A stretch of 64,000 nucleotides of DNA from Alicycliphilus denitrificans K601 (GTDB taxonomy: Bacteria; Pseudomonadota; Gammaproteobacteria; Burkholderiales; Burkholderiaceae_C). Location: positions 1 to 64,000 of the forward strand of contig NC_015423.1 of assembly GCF_000204645.1 (NCBI RefSeq), written 5' to 3'. Shown here one piece after another: positions 26,313 through 33,375 of the stretch. The notes beneath the pieces were generated by a model. The model had not been told where the DNA came from. It worked only from the letters and a program-made list of their open reading frames with translations, and ran no database searches. Every line of letters begins with the position of its first letter. Positions within the stretch are counted from its first letter, which is position 1. The translations under genes and the position numbers were made by a program.

Positions 26313-29300
26313 GTGGACATCGAAATTCAAACCTACTGGAACGTAGAAACGCTCTACTACGTCTTCAACGCCGTGGCCTCGATGATGGCCGGCGCTGGCT
26401 TCGCTGGCTTGCTGAAGCTGGTTTTCCTGTTCGCCATCGCAATCGGCATGTTCGGCTACATGAACAAGCAGCTCGAAATGGCGAAGTGGTTTATCCACGC
26501 CCTGGCCTTTGTGACCGTGCTCAATCTGCCGATCGCGCGCGTTGCCTTGACCGACAAGACAGGGCTGGAGCCGCCGCGCGTGGTTGATAACGTGCCCTTT
26601 GCCCTGGCCGTCACTGCGCAGACGACCAATCTGGTGTTCGGCGCGCTGACCAACACCTATGAAACGGTCTTCGGTGTCCCTGAAGACCTGGGCCTGCAAA
26701 AAGGGGATGTGGGCTTCGGGCACCGCATCCTGAAACAAGTCAATAACGCGACGATCCGCGACCCCAGCTTGCGCTCCGACCTGATGCAGTTCATCAAGGA
26801 ATGCACGCTGTACGACGTGAAAGACGGTGAAATCACCCCGCAGCAGATTGTGGGCGGCACCGATACCTGGAACGTGATTTTCAACAACACGAGTCCAGCC
26901 CGCTTCGTCACCTACAACACCCTGACGAATGCGCCTACCACCGATACCTGCACCAATGTTGCGGCCATCCTGAAGGAGAAGGTCAACGACGCGGTAACGG
27001 CTGGCCAAGCCTTCTACGGCAAGCAGGCTTTCACGCGGGCAAGCAGTGATGCTATCGCTACCAGCATGTTCGTTTCGACGGTGGGCACGTCCTACGACTG
27101 GATTCTGAACAACTCCAGCAACGCCTCAGACGCGATGAAGCAGGCGATGTTCAACAACATCTGGAAGGAGGCCGGCACCGAGCTGCCGGCGCTGCTGAAC
27201 GATCCTGCGCGGGTGGCCGAGGTTAATGCCCTGGCCGGCGCTGCCCAAGCGGCGCGGCAAGCGGACGGCTCCAACAGCACCTTGAGCCTGCTGGCGCAAG
27301 AGACGCTGCCCCACATGCGCAACTGGATCGAGGCAATCATCTACGGTCTGTTCCCGGTTGTTGTGGTGCTGATGGTTGTCAGCTCGACCGAGGGGGCAAA
27401 GAAGATCATTGCGGGCTACATGATGTCGCTGGCCTGGATCGGCCTGTGGCCAATCTTGTTTGCCGTCATCAACCACCTGTCGCTCATGCACTTGCGCTAC
27501 AAGGCGCGCGCGCTGGAGCTGGCGGCCGGTGTGCCGTTCCAGCTCACCGATGCTTTCGACGCCACGCTGACCAACGAGCAGGCGGCCATCGGCTACATGG
27601 TTGTCCTGGTGCCATTCATCGCCGGGGCCATCATCAAGCTGGGGCAGGGCGGTTTCATGGGTGTTGCCGACCGGATGATGACCGGCTTTGCCTCTGCCGG
27701 GGCGGCGGTGGGCGCAAGCAATGCCAGCGGCAATGTCAGCATGGGCCAAGCTGGACTTGATACCGCATCGGTCAACACGACCTCGATGAACAAGTACGAC
27801 AGCAACATCGGCCTGCAAGGTGGCGGGGCAACCATCGGTCGGGGCAATGGCTCGACGGCCACGATGGCCGCGAACGGCGCGGTTGCCTTGCAGCAGCTCC
27901 AAAACCGGATGCTGACGCAGATGAACATGGATCACCGACTGGAAGCCGGCCGCAACCAGGAAGCGCATCGTACCGACATCACATCGACCGGGGATCAACT
28001 GGCGCGCCGGCACGGCGACAGCTCCAGCCTCACGGACGTGAAGGGGCACGATACAACCCGTGGTCAATATCAGAATACGGGTGTGGTGGCGGCTCGCGGG
28101 AGCGAGGGTGGGTATGGTGGCCAGCACTCAACCGGCCAGAACTTGGATCGCAACTTCCGTGAGGGTTCGCACTTCCGCACGGCGGCCGGTGCCAATGACC
28201 AGCTCCACATGAATTTGGGTGTTGGCCGTGGGAACCCCAACGGCGGCGGTGCGCCTGGTGCTGGCGGTGCAGGCGGTGCGCCTGATCCGCGCGAGGAAAA
28301 GCGCATTGCCGACGCCATGAAGCAGGGCGGCGCGAACCAGCAACAGATCGACCAAGCTCTGAAGAACTACCGGGGCGGCAAGGGTGGTGCCCAGCCTTCG
28401 GGCGGCCTCATCAACGCGGGCCTGGGGTACAACGGCGCGAAGACCTACACGGCCGAGCACGGCCGGGATCGGGGCGTGGATACGGTTCATGGCAACCAGG
28501 AAGCCGCGCGCACCGAGCGCACGTTTGCTGAACGCGGCTCACGAACCGAGCAGGCCGGGACGGGCAACCAATCGGCCCAAAACGACCGCCACGGCCGCGA
28601 TGCAGCCCTCACAAACGTGGATGAAGTTTCCCGCGTGCGTGATGTCTCTGACCGCCGTGAGTTCGGTACTGGCGACCGCGCCAACCGTAGCGACAGCAAC
28701 AGCTTCACGACTCACAAGGATCTGATGGCCGATCCGTATCTGTTCGAGAAGGTGGCCGCGCGCAATGGCATGACCGCCATGCGTTTCGCCAACCAATCCG
28801 AAGACCGGATCATGGACATGGTGCAGGACTACGTGAGCGAGAAGGGCATGGTTCAACAAGCTACCACCATGCCGCAGCAGACTTTCGCAGGCGAAAAACT
28901 GCCGACCACGAAGGGCGAGCTGGAGAAGCAATCCGCCAAGGATCGCGCCGGCATCCCGCAGGACATCCAGGGCGTCCACAAGAAGAAGGTGGCACAGACC
29001 GGCTACGGCGGAACCGCTCCGCTCAAGGTCGATACCTCTGCGCCTCCGATCATTGCGGAATCCAGAGGGGACGTACAGGGCCAGCTCGACCCGAAGAACA
29101 AGGGCAGCATCCCGGCGCGTGCTGGGGCCTTGGACGAGAACGTGAATGCCTGGGCCAGCCCGGACAAGGCTGTAGGCGCTGGGCGGGCCAATCCCGCAGC
29201 CGTCAACGAGGACAACATGATCCGCGACGGCAAGGACACCGTTCAGAAGGCTTGGGACAAGCTGACTGGCGGCGACGGTACGGCAGACGGCGAAAAGCTG

Positions 29301-29360
29301 AACGACAACATGAAGCGGGAAACGGCCGCCTCGGTTCAGATCAACAACGGCAGCAAGTAA
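26313..29360 (+). CDS. traG: T4SS protein TraG
   Basis: This 1015-residue protein has membrane helices near residues 10-50 and 340-470 and a long, low-complexity Gly/Gln/Asp-rich C-terminal periplasmic region of about 550 residues. F TraG acts in pilus assembly through its N-terminus and in mating-pair stabilisation and entry exclusion through its C-terminus. It starts with GTG at 26313, twelve bases after the traH stop and behind AGGGGGG. A degenerate P1 lies near its 3' end, and a strong hairpin follows the stop codon. It closes the T4SS operon. Confidence 0.95.
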   Translation: MDIEIQTYWNVETLYYVFNAVASMMAGAGFAGLLKLVFLFAIAIGMFGYMNKQLEMAKWFIHALAFVTVLNLPIARVALTDKTGLEPPRVVDNVPFALAVTAQTTNLVFGALTNTYETVFGVPEDLGLQKGDVGFGHRILKQVNNATIRDPSLRSDLMQFIKECTLYDVKDGEITPQQIVGGTDTWNVIFNNTSPARFVTYNTLTNAPTTDTCTNVAAILKEKVNDAVTAGQAFYGKQAFTRASSDAIATSMFVSTVGTSYDWILNNSSNASDAMKQAMFNNIWKEAGTELPALLNDPARVAEVNALAGAAQAARQADGSNSTLSLLAQETLPHMRNWIEAIIYGLFPVVVVLMVVSSTEGAKKIIAGYMMSLAWIGLWPILFAVINHLSLMHLRYKARALELAAGVPFQLTDAFDATLTNEQAAIGYMVVLVPFIAGAIIKLGQGGFMGVADRMMTGFASAGAAVGASNASGNVSMGQAGLDTASVNTTSMNKYDSNIGLQGGGATIGRGNGSTATMAANGAVALQQLQNRMLTQMNMDHRLEAGRNQEAHRTDITSTGDQLARRHGDSSSLTDVKGHDTTRGQYQNTGVVAARGSEGGYGGQHSTGQNLDRNFREGSHFRTAAGANDQLHMNLGVGRGNPNGGGAPGAGGAGGAPDPREEKRIADAMKQGGANQQQIDQALKNYRGGKGGAQPSGGLINAGLGYNGAKTYTAEHGRDRGVDTVHGNQEAARTERTFAERGSRTEQAGTGNQSAQNDRHGRDAALTNVDEVSRVRDVSDRREFGTGDRANRSDSNSFTTHKDLMADPYLFEKVAARNGMTAMRFANQSEDRIMDMVQDYVSEKGMVQQATTMPQQTFAGEKLPTTKGELEKQSAKDRAGIPQDIQGVHKKKVAQTGYGGTAPLKVDTSAPPIIAESRGDVQGQLDPKNKGSIPARAGALDENVNAWASPDKAVGAGRANPAAVNEDNMIRDGKDTVQKAWDKLTGGDGTADGEKLNDNMKRETAASVQINNGSK
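28881..28898. repeat. P1 palindrome, degenerate right end, in traG
   Basis: The left arm is perfect, the centre is AG and the right arm reads GCGAAAAA, so two outer bases have been lost. It encodes Thr-Phe-Ala-Gly-Glu-Lys. Confidence 0.5.
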
Positions 29361-29363
29361 AGG

Positions 29364-29386
29364 GAAAGGGGGCTTTGCCCCCTTTC
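29364..29386. terminator. Bidirectional terminator after traG
   Basis: A perfect ten-base stem (GAAAGGGGGC with GCCCCCTTTC) and three-base loop lies three bases after the traG stop codon. It also coincides with the stop codon of the convergent reverse-strand gene, so it can end both transcripts. Confidence 0.75.
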
Positions 29387-29696
29387 AAGAATTGCCGCCC
29401 GTGTAGTTATCGCCCCAGGGTAAATGATGAACAACACAAGACTTGCCGGTAAATGGATTAACGCCTGCTGCGCTATTTGGCGCGCCAGTGCCGGGCCATT
29501 TCGACATTCCCTTGAATCCATCGCTTAACCACCATGCAAGCCAGAATGGAATCCAGAAAATCAATCCGCCGCCGAGCATTGGAATGTAGTCGGCAAGGAA
29601 ATTACCACCGGATGCCGAAAGTGCGGCAGCGGCCGGCAATGGAAGCCAGAGCATCCAGCGCCTTCGAGAGAACAGCATTTTTTTCAGTCGCATCAT
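29385..29696 (-). CDS. Small inner-membrane protein, possible entry exclusion
   Basis: This 103-residue protein begins with a basic segment (KKMLFSRRRW) and has two hydrophobic segments (MLWLPLPAAAALSA and MLGGGLIFWIPFWLAWWL), then a soluble tail with one cysteine. It lies immediately after traG on the opposite strand, next to a small exported protein gene with which it shares a start/stop overlap. In F, the exclusion gene traS follows traG. A membrane exclusion protein is therefore plausible, but I recognise no family. Confidence 0.6.
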   Translation of the reverse strand: MMRLKKMLFSRRRWMLWLPLPAAAALSASGGNFLADYIPMLGGGLIFWIPFWLAWWLSDGFKGMSKWPGTGAPNSAAGVNPFTGKSCVVHHLPWGDNYTGGNS

Positions 29697-29950
29697 TATT
29701 GTTCCTCAATAACCAGCATCACGTAGGTGGCCGTGTTTTTGTCATCTTGCATATGCACGACACGGAAGCCCTTTTCGTAAATCTGCTTGATCGTCACCTT
29801 GCCGATGTGTTCGCACTGCAACACCGAGTCGCCACCACGGAAGGGGCCGATGCAGACACCGCCACGCTTCGCGGCGGCCGCTTGGGCGCTGGCGTTCGTC
29901 ATGTCGGCAAGTGCTGCCACGATGAAAGCAGCGTAAAGCATCTTTTTCAT
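29696..29950 (-). CDS. Small exported protein, unknown
   Basis: This 84-residue protein has a signal peptide (MLYAAFIVAALADMTNASA) and a mature domain of about 60 residues with two cysteines (GVCIGPFRGGDSVLQCEHIG). It has a good AAGGAGAG ribosome site and precedes the 103-residue membrane gene in a two-gene reverse operon. The pairing of an exported and a membrane protein next to traG suggests an exclusion or immunity role. No family recognised. Confidence 0.65.
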   Translation of the reverse strand: MKKMLYAAFIVAALADMTNASAQAAAAKRGGVCIGPFRGGDSVLQCEHIGKVTIKQIYEKGFRVVHMQDDKNTATYVMLVIEEQ

Positions 29951-29988
29951 TACAACTCTCCTTCCAATTTGGATAGAATTTGCGCATC

Positions 29989-30033
29989 TTGTCTATTGAC
30001 AAAATACGCTCAAAACCCTTACGGTGCAAGGGG
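29989..30033 (+). promoter_or_regulatory. Divergent control region with a P3 half-site
   Basis: Between the reverse-strand exported gene and the KorA-like gene lies TTGTC-N4-GACAA (29989-30002). It contains CTATTGAC (29993-30000), the half-site of the P3 palindrome, overlapping a consensus -35 TTGACA. I see no good -10 at the right distance on the + strand. Confidence 0.4.
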
Positions 30034-30363
30034 ATGAGCCAGATATTCAAGACTGTTTCCGCAGCGTGTGGCCATGTGTCGCGTGCTGTCTTCGTGAAAG
30101 CAGCGCGGCGGCTTGGTCTTTCGTCCGAATCTTACCGCATCGCTGAAGAAGTGTTCCTCAAAGGCTACCGGCAGGCAACCGTCGCGCGCCACGTCGGCGT
30201 CTCGCGTCAGCGGGTGCATTCAGTGTGCCGGGAGCTGCTGGAAGAAATCAACAACCAACTTTCCCCTGAAAGGGCAACCGATGAAAAAACTACTCCTGAT
30301 TCTCATTACCACGGCCACCTTGGGCGGATGTGCTTCGCAACAGCCTCTCAGCATGAGAAATGA
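30034..30363 (+). CDS. TrfB/KorA-like regulator 1
   Basis: This protein of about 109 residues has a helix-turn-helix region, YRIAEEVFLKGYRQATVARHVGVSRQRVHSVCREL, that resembles the KorA/TrfB family of IncP plasmids, in which a repressor binds operators at several backbone promoters. I chose the ATG at 30034 after GGGG; an upstream in-frame start at 29980 is possible. The last ~28 codons overlap an out-of-frame lipoprotein gene and look unconserved. The control region ahead contains a P3 half-site, so P3 or P2 sites are candidate targets. Confidence 0.68.
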   Translation: MSQIFKTVSAACGHVSRAVFVKAARRLGLSSESYRIAEEVFLKGYRQATVARHVGVSRQRVHSVCRELLEEINNQLSPERATDEKTTPDSHYHGHLGRMCFATASQHEK

Positions 30364-30442
30364 CTGGCGCGCTGGCACCGATCAAACGCCGTATCGCTCG
30401 ATCCCCACAGCCTTAATCTGTGACGACTGCAATTTGCAATGA
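30281..30442 (+). CDS. Small lipoprotein overlapping the KorA-like gene
   Basis: This 53-residue gene has a well-formed lipoprotein signal, KKLLLILITTATLGGC, with the lipid cysteine near residue 17, followed by a short polar tail that ends CDDCNLQ. It starts inside the KorA-like gene in another frame after GAAAGGGCAACC, and its stop codon overlaps the M48 protease start. The lipobox is strong evidence for a real gene. Function unknown; the short tail would lie at the outer membrane or inner leaflet. Confidence 0.62.
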   Translation: MKKLLLILITTATLGGCASQQPLSMRNDWRAGTDQTPYRSIPTALICDDCNLQ

Positions 30443-31164
30443 TCCCGTCTCACTGGTTCAGACGGATCATTCTGATCGTCTTCATCATGGAGGTTGCTGG
30501 CGGCATTTTGTGGGTAACTGGCAGGTTATCCACGAATCCGGCCGCCAAGCCAATGACTCAGGCTCTCGGTAGCCTGATATTCCTGTTCGGCTTTTATGCC
30601 AGCGCGCCATTATCGGCGCGCTTCCTTGCTCCGCGACCGTCGCGGGATGCTGTGCTTCAAGAGCGTTTGGCAAGGATAGTGGCAACCGTCCCTGATAGTC
30701 GCCCCGTCTTCCTGTATGACCATGCCGACAAGGAAGCCAACACCGTGGGGCTGCTGCCGAGTCATTCGCGCATCTACGTGACAACCGGCCTGCTGGCCAG
30801 CATGAGCGACGAGGGTATGCGGGGCGTGATCGCCCATGAAAACGCACATGTTCATGAGCGCCATATCTTCGCCACGTTCACCTATGCCTGCTGCTTTGCT
30901 GTGAGCAGCCACCTCCTGGACAACAACAACTTTTTCTTTGCCGCCTTCCTCCTGTTCCTGGGGATTCGCCGGTATTGCGAGTACCGGGCGGATGCCGGCG
31001 CTGCGCAGTCCGTAGGGCGCGAAGCGATGTTGACGGCGCTGCGCGAGCTGGCCGTGTTGTACCCCTCGAAATCCTGGGTTCGCTGGTTCTCGTTCGCCAA
31101 TGCTTACCCAACCTTGGCCATGCGGATGCGGGCCGTGGAAACCGGGCGAAAGGCCCTTCTGTGA
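30439..31164 (+). CDS. M48-family membrane metalloprotease
   Basis: This 241-residue protein has two N-terminal membrane helices, a zinc motif H-E-N-A-H near residue 133 (GVIAHENAHVHERH) and the third ligand region CEYRADAGAA near residue 181, as in HtpX-type M48 peptidases. A further hydrophobic stretch lies between the two motifs. It could degrade misfolded membrane proteins or process a partner protein. It overlaps the small lipoprotein gene by four bases and heads a row of four tightly packed genes ending with a Cas4-like nuclease. Confidence 0.85.
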   Translation: MIPSHWFRRIILIVFIMEVAGGILWVTGRLSTNPAAKPMTQALGSLIFLFGFYASAPLSARFLAPRPSRDAVLQERLARIVATVPDSRPVFLYDHADKEANTVGLLPSHSRIYVTTGLLASMSDEGMRGVIAHENAHVHERHIFATFTYACCFAVSSHLLDNNNFFFAAFLLFLGIRRYCEYRADAGAAQSVGREAMLTALRELAVLYPSKSWVRWFSFANAYPTLAMRMRAVETGRKALL

Positions 31165-31171
31165 GGTGAGC

Positions 31172-31432
31172 ATGGATGCCTTCTACCTGCAATGGATCGG
31201 CTGCGCGTTTGGGGTGCTGGGGGCCTTGCTGCTGGCCCTCAACAACCGTTTGTCGGGCTGGGGGTTCGTGTCTTTCCTAGCCTCGAATGTCTGCTGGATC
31301 GGCTTCGGCGTCATGACCGACGCGCCGGGCCTTATCTTCATGCAGGTGGCTTTCACTGCCACAAGCCTGCTGGGCATTTATCGCTGGATGCTGGCCAAGC
31401 CCGGCTTTCGCGCGCGAAAGCAGGAGGGGTGA
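31172..31432 (+). CDS. Small three-helix membrane protein
   Basis: This 86-residue protein has three hydrophobic helices (IGCAFGVLGALLLALNN, FVSFLASNVCWIGFGVM and GLIFMQVAFTATSLLGIYRWML) and little else. The layout resembles small PnuC-like or SemiSWEET-like half-transporters, but no motif decides it. A P1 palindrome encodes its penultimate residues (GFRARKQ). Its stop codon overlaps the next start. Confidence 0.65.
   Translation: MDAFYLQWIGCAFGVLGALLLALNNRLSGWGFVSFLASNVCWIGFGVMTDAPGLIFMQVAFTATSLLGIYRWMLAKPGFRARKQEG
31404..31421. repeat. P1 palindrome, GC centre, in a membrane-protein gene
   Basis: GCTTTCGC-GC-GCGAAAGC is a perfect dyad with G/C outer pair. It encodes Phe-Arg-Ala-Arg-Lys at the protein C-terminus. 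Confidence 0.72.
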
Positions 31433-31851
31433 TGAGGCGGGCGAAAAAGTACCACACCATCACCGACATCGTAGGCACGGTTTACTGCGAGCAAAAGGTG
31501 GTTTTCGACCGTGAGCGCGGGGATGCCCGGCCGCTGGAGGTTCGGGCGAAGGCCGCTGCCGGCACCTTCGAGCACCTACGGTTTCAGGTCGAAGGGCAGA
31601 CGCGCGCGGCGATTGACCGGCGCTGTTTCATTGCCACCACGATCTACGGGCCTGACGCCGCCGAGACAAATTTCCTCCGCGCTTGGCGTGACCGGGTGCT
31701 GATGCCGGCAATGGTAGGGCGCTTGTTCGTCCGAGCCTACTACGCCGTCTCACCTGGCTTGGTGCCTCTGCTGTGCAGGAGCCGGTGCGCGGCCACGGCT
31801 GTGCGCGCTGGGCTGAACGCCCTGCTTCGCTTGCTGGGGATGCCGCGATGA
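31432..31851 (+). CDS. CFI-box protein with Cas4-like N-terminal segment
   Basis: This 139-residue protein starts with YHTITDIVGTVYCEQKVVFD, which resembles the N-terminal cysteine-bearing segment of Cas4 nucleases (cysteine at residue 19). Its middle has RRCFIATTIYG, the CFI-box motif, followed by LRAWRDRVLM and a hydrophobic C-terminal region (VRAYYAVSPGLVPLL). It overlaps by four bases with the next gene, which carries a PD-(D/E)XK nuclease core and a terminal cysteine cluster. I infer that the two proteins work as one unit. The function of the CFI box is unknown. Confidence 0.6.
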   Translation: MRRAKKYHTITDIVGTVYCEQKVVFDRERGDARPLEVRAKAAAGTFEHLRFQVEGQTRAAIDRRCFIATTIYGPDAAETNFLRAWRDRVLMPAMVGRLFVRAYYAVSPGLVPLLCRSRCAATAVRAGLNALLRLLGMPR

Positions 31852-32372
31852 GCAACTTGGCCAGCTACATCCTATTCGCCCTGGCCCTGGTGCTGGCCGG
31901 CTGGACATTCATGGTCTGGCGCGGGTTCACTCAGAACTGGCTCCCTCCCGAGCTTGCGGCCGGCAAGGTGGCTCAAGTGGAGCGCAACCTGTTCATCAAT
32001 GCACCGTTCCCCGTCGTGGGCCGGCCCGATCAGGTGTATCGGCTTCCTGATGGGCTGCATGTTCCCCTCGAAAACAAGAACCGCGATGCCCACCGCGTCT
32101 ATGAGACGGACATTGCACAGCTCTCTTTGCAAGCGTGGCTGCTTCGCCTGAACGGACTCGAAACAGCGCCCTTTGGCTTCGTGGCCATCAACAACCGAAA
32201 AACCCGTGAGCGCCGAGCCATGCGCGTGGAGCTGCGCGACGACGCCTATTGCGAGCAGTTGGTGGCCCGGTACATCGACCTCACCGAGCGCAGGGCCAAG
32301 GCGCGCAAAAGCCGGGGCCGCAAATGCGACACATGCGGCCATCGTTCCGAATGCTTTTCTCTCAACCCTTAA
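31848..32372 (+). CDS. Cas4/RecB-like PD-(D/E)XK nuclease
   Basis: This 174-residue protein has an N-terminal membrane helix (SYILFALALVLAGWTFMVW), then the nuclease core: D61 in VVGRPDQVY, E75-N-K77 in LENKNRD and the QxxxW-like motif AQLSLQAW. Cysteines C135, C160, C163 and C169 (KCDTCGHRSEC) could bind an iron-sulfur cluster as in Cas4 and AddB-type nucleases. A membrane-anchored form is unusual. The Cas4-typical first cysteine segment is missing but is found in the protein encoded just upstream. A role in processing incoming DNA or in defence against phage is inferred. Confidence 0.72.
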   Translation: MSNLASYILFALALVLAGWTFMVWRGFTQNWLPPELAAGKVAQVERNLFINAPFPVVGRPDQVYRLPDGLHVPLENKNRDAHRVYETDIAQLSLQAWLLRLNGLETAPFGFVAINNRKTRERRAMRVELRDDAYCEQLVARYIDLTERRAKARKSRGRKCDTCGHRSECFSLNP

Positions 32373-32395
32373 CCAACAACATGGAGATTCCACCA

Positions 32396-32764
32396 ATGAC
32401 TACCCCTGACCGCGAACTGCGCCTGATGGAAACCTTTGTCGGCCTTCTCAGCGACCATCAAAAGGACTTCGAGGGCTTCGTGCGCGACGTGGAGAACGTC
32501 CGCTACTGCCATACCCCCATCGACGGCCAGCAAATCAATCGTTGCGAGTATGCGCTGCGCAACATGGAGATTCGCCTGCTGACCATCCACAACTGCATCC
32601 AGGCGGGGCGGTTCGACGCTGAAACGCTCGATGCGTTGGTTCAGACCAAACATACCTGGGCCAGCATGAAGAACCGGGTGGATAGCTACCTGGGCGAAAT
32701 CCACCAGATCATCAGCCAGACATCCGCCGCGCTGCGGCCGGTGCGCGAGAGCTTGGTGGCGTGA
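32396..32764 (+). CDS. Helical protein of unknown function
   Basis: This 122-residue soluble protein is almost entirely helical and contains LRLMETFVGLLSDHQKDFEGFVRDVENVRYCHTP in its first half. No domain is recognised. It has a good GGAGA ribosome site and is the last gene before a 125-bp control region with P2 and a larger inverted repeat. It may belong to the protease/nuclease gene row upstream. Confidence 0.6.
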   Translation: MTTPDRELRLMETFVGLLSDHQKDFEGFVRDVENVRYCHTPIDGQQINRCEYALRNMEIRLLTIHNCIQAGRFDAETLDALVQTKHTWASMKNRVDSYLGEIHQIISQTSAALRPVRESLVA

Positions 32765-32778
32765 TCGCTCTCCCCTTC

Positions 32779-32879
32779 CTATTGACGTTATCGCGCTAAA
32801 CGCCTAGTGCCAGTAGGATTTTTTTGATAAACTTGCTTTCACCGTGAAAGCAAACAAACGGCATCTGAATACTGGCACT
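32779..32879 (+). promoter_or_regulatory. Nested dyad control region: P2 within a larger inverted repeat
   Basis: A P3 half-site CTATTGAC (32779-32786) overlaps a -35-like TTGACG. The perfect P2 palindrome occupies 32833-32853 and lies exactly at the centre of a wider inverted repeat whose ten-base arms, AGTGCCAGTA and TACTGGCACT, are at 32806-32815 and 32870-32879. The region precedes the Fic/zeta toxin island. Confidence 0.6.
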
Positions 32880-32889
32880 GGACACCCGC

Positions 32890-33135
32890 ATGGACAACTT
32901 ACCGATGGATGCGCTGCTGACGCAGATATGGCAAATGGTTTCTCCCTACGTGGGCGGGGCCTGGGCCGCACTGCAACGCATCTTCGCTGAAACCCCTACC
33001 CCGCTGTTAATCGGCATTGTCGTTGGCTTGTTGCTCGCGCGCGTGCTGCGCGGCGTGCTGATCGTGGCGGGGCTGGCGGCAGTGGTGTTTGTTGCCGTGC
33101 GGGTGTTTGGCATTGCTGTGCCCGGCTTGGGCTGA
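32890..33135 (+). CDS. Small membrane protein ahead of the toxin island
   Basis: This 81-residue protein has an amphipathic N-terminus and two overlapping hydrophobic helices (LLIGIVVGLLLARVL and VLIVAGLAAVVFVAVRVFGIAV). It is the first gene after the nested P2 control region and stands 12 bp before the Fic antitoxin gene. No family is recognised; it may be an anchor or a small pore-like protein. Confidence 0.6.
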   Translation: MDNLPMDALLTQIWQMVSPYVGGAWAALQRIFAETPTPLLIGIVVGLLLARVLRGVLIVAGLAAVVFVAVRVFGIAVPGLG

Positions 33136-33147
33136 CTGGAGGCGAAC

Positions 33148-33375
33148 ATGGAAGACAAGAACCCTTATGAACTCGATACCGGCCCCGTGGCTGCGCCCCA
33201 TCCGGCCGACGTGCGCCGTGCGCAGTTTGTTCAAGCCAATGCTTCCCTGTCCCTGGAGGGGATGCCGGTGGACGCCGCCGACCTCGCCATTCAGGAGGCC
33301 GTCATCGCCGGCACCCTGACCCCTGACGAGGCGGTAGCCAAGTACCTGGAGCGCACACGCGGGGCCAGCCAATGA
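33148..33375 (+). CDS. VbhA-like Fic antitoxin
   Basis: This 75-residue helical protein contains SLSLEG (residues 33-38), the inhibitory motif [S/T]xxxE[G/N] found in VbhA-type Fic antitoxins, whose glutamate blocks ATP binding in the toxin. A second half, AIQEAVIAGTLTPDEAVAKYLER, matches the antitoxin-VbhA-like pattern. Its stop codon overlaps the Fic gene start, so toxin and antitoxin are translationally coupled. The pairing and the motif together make the call strong. Confidence 0.88.
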   Translation: MEDKNPYELDTGPVAAPHPADVRRAQFVQANASLSLEGMPVDAADLAIQEAVIAGTLTPDEAVAKYLERTRGASQ

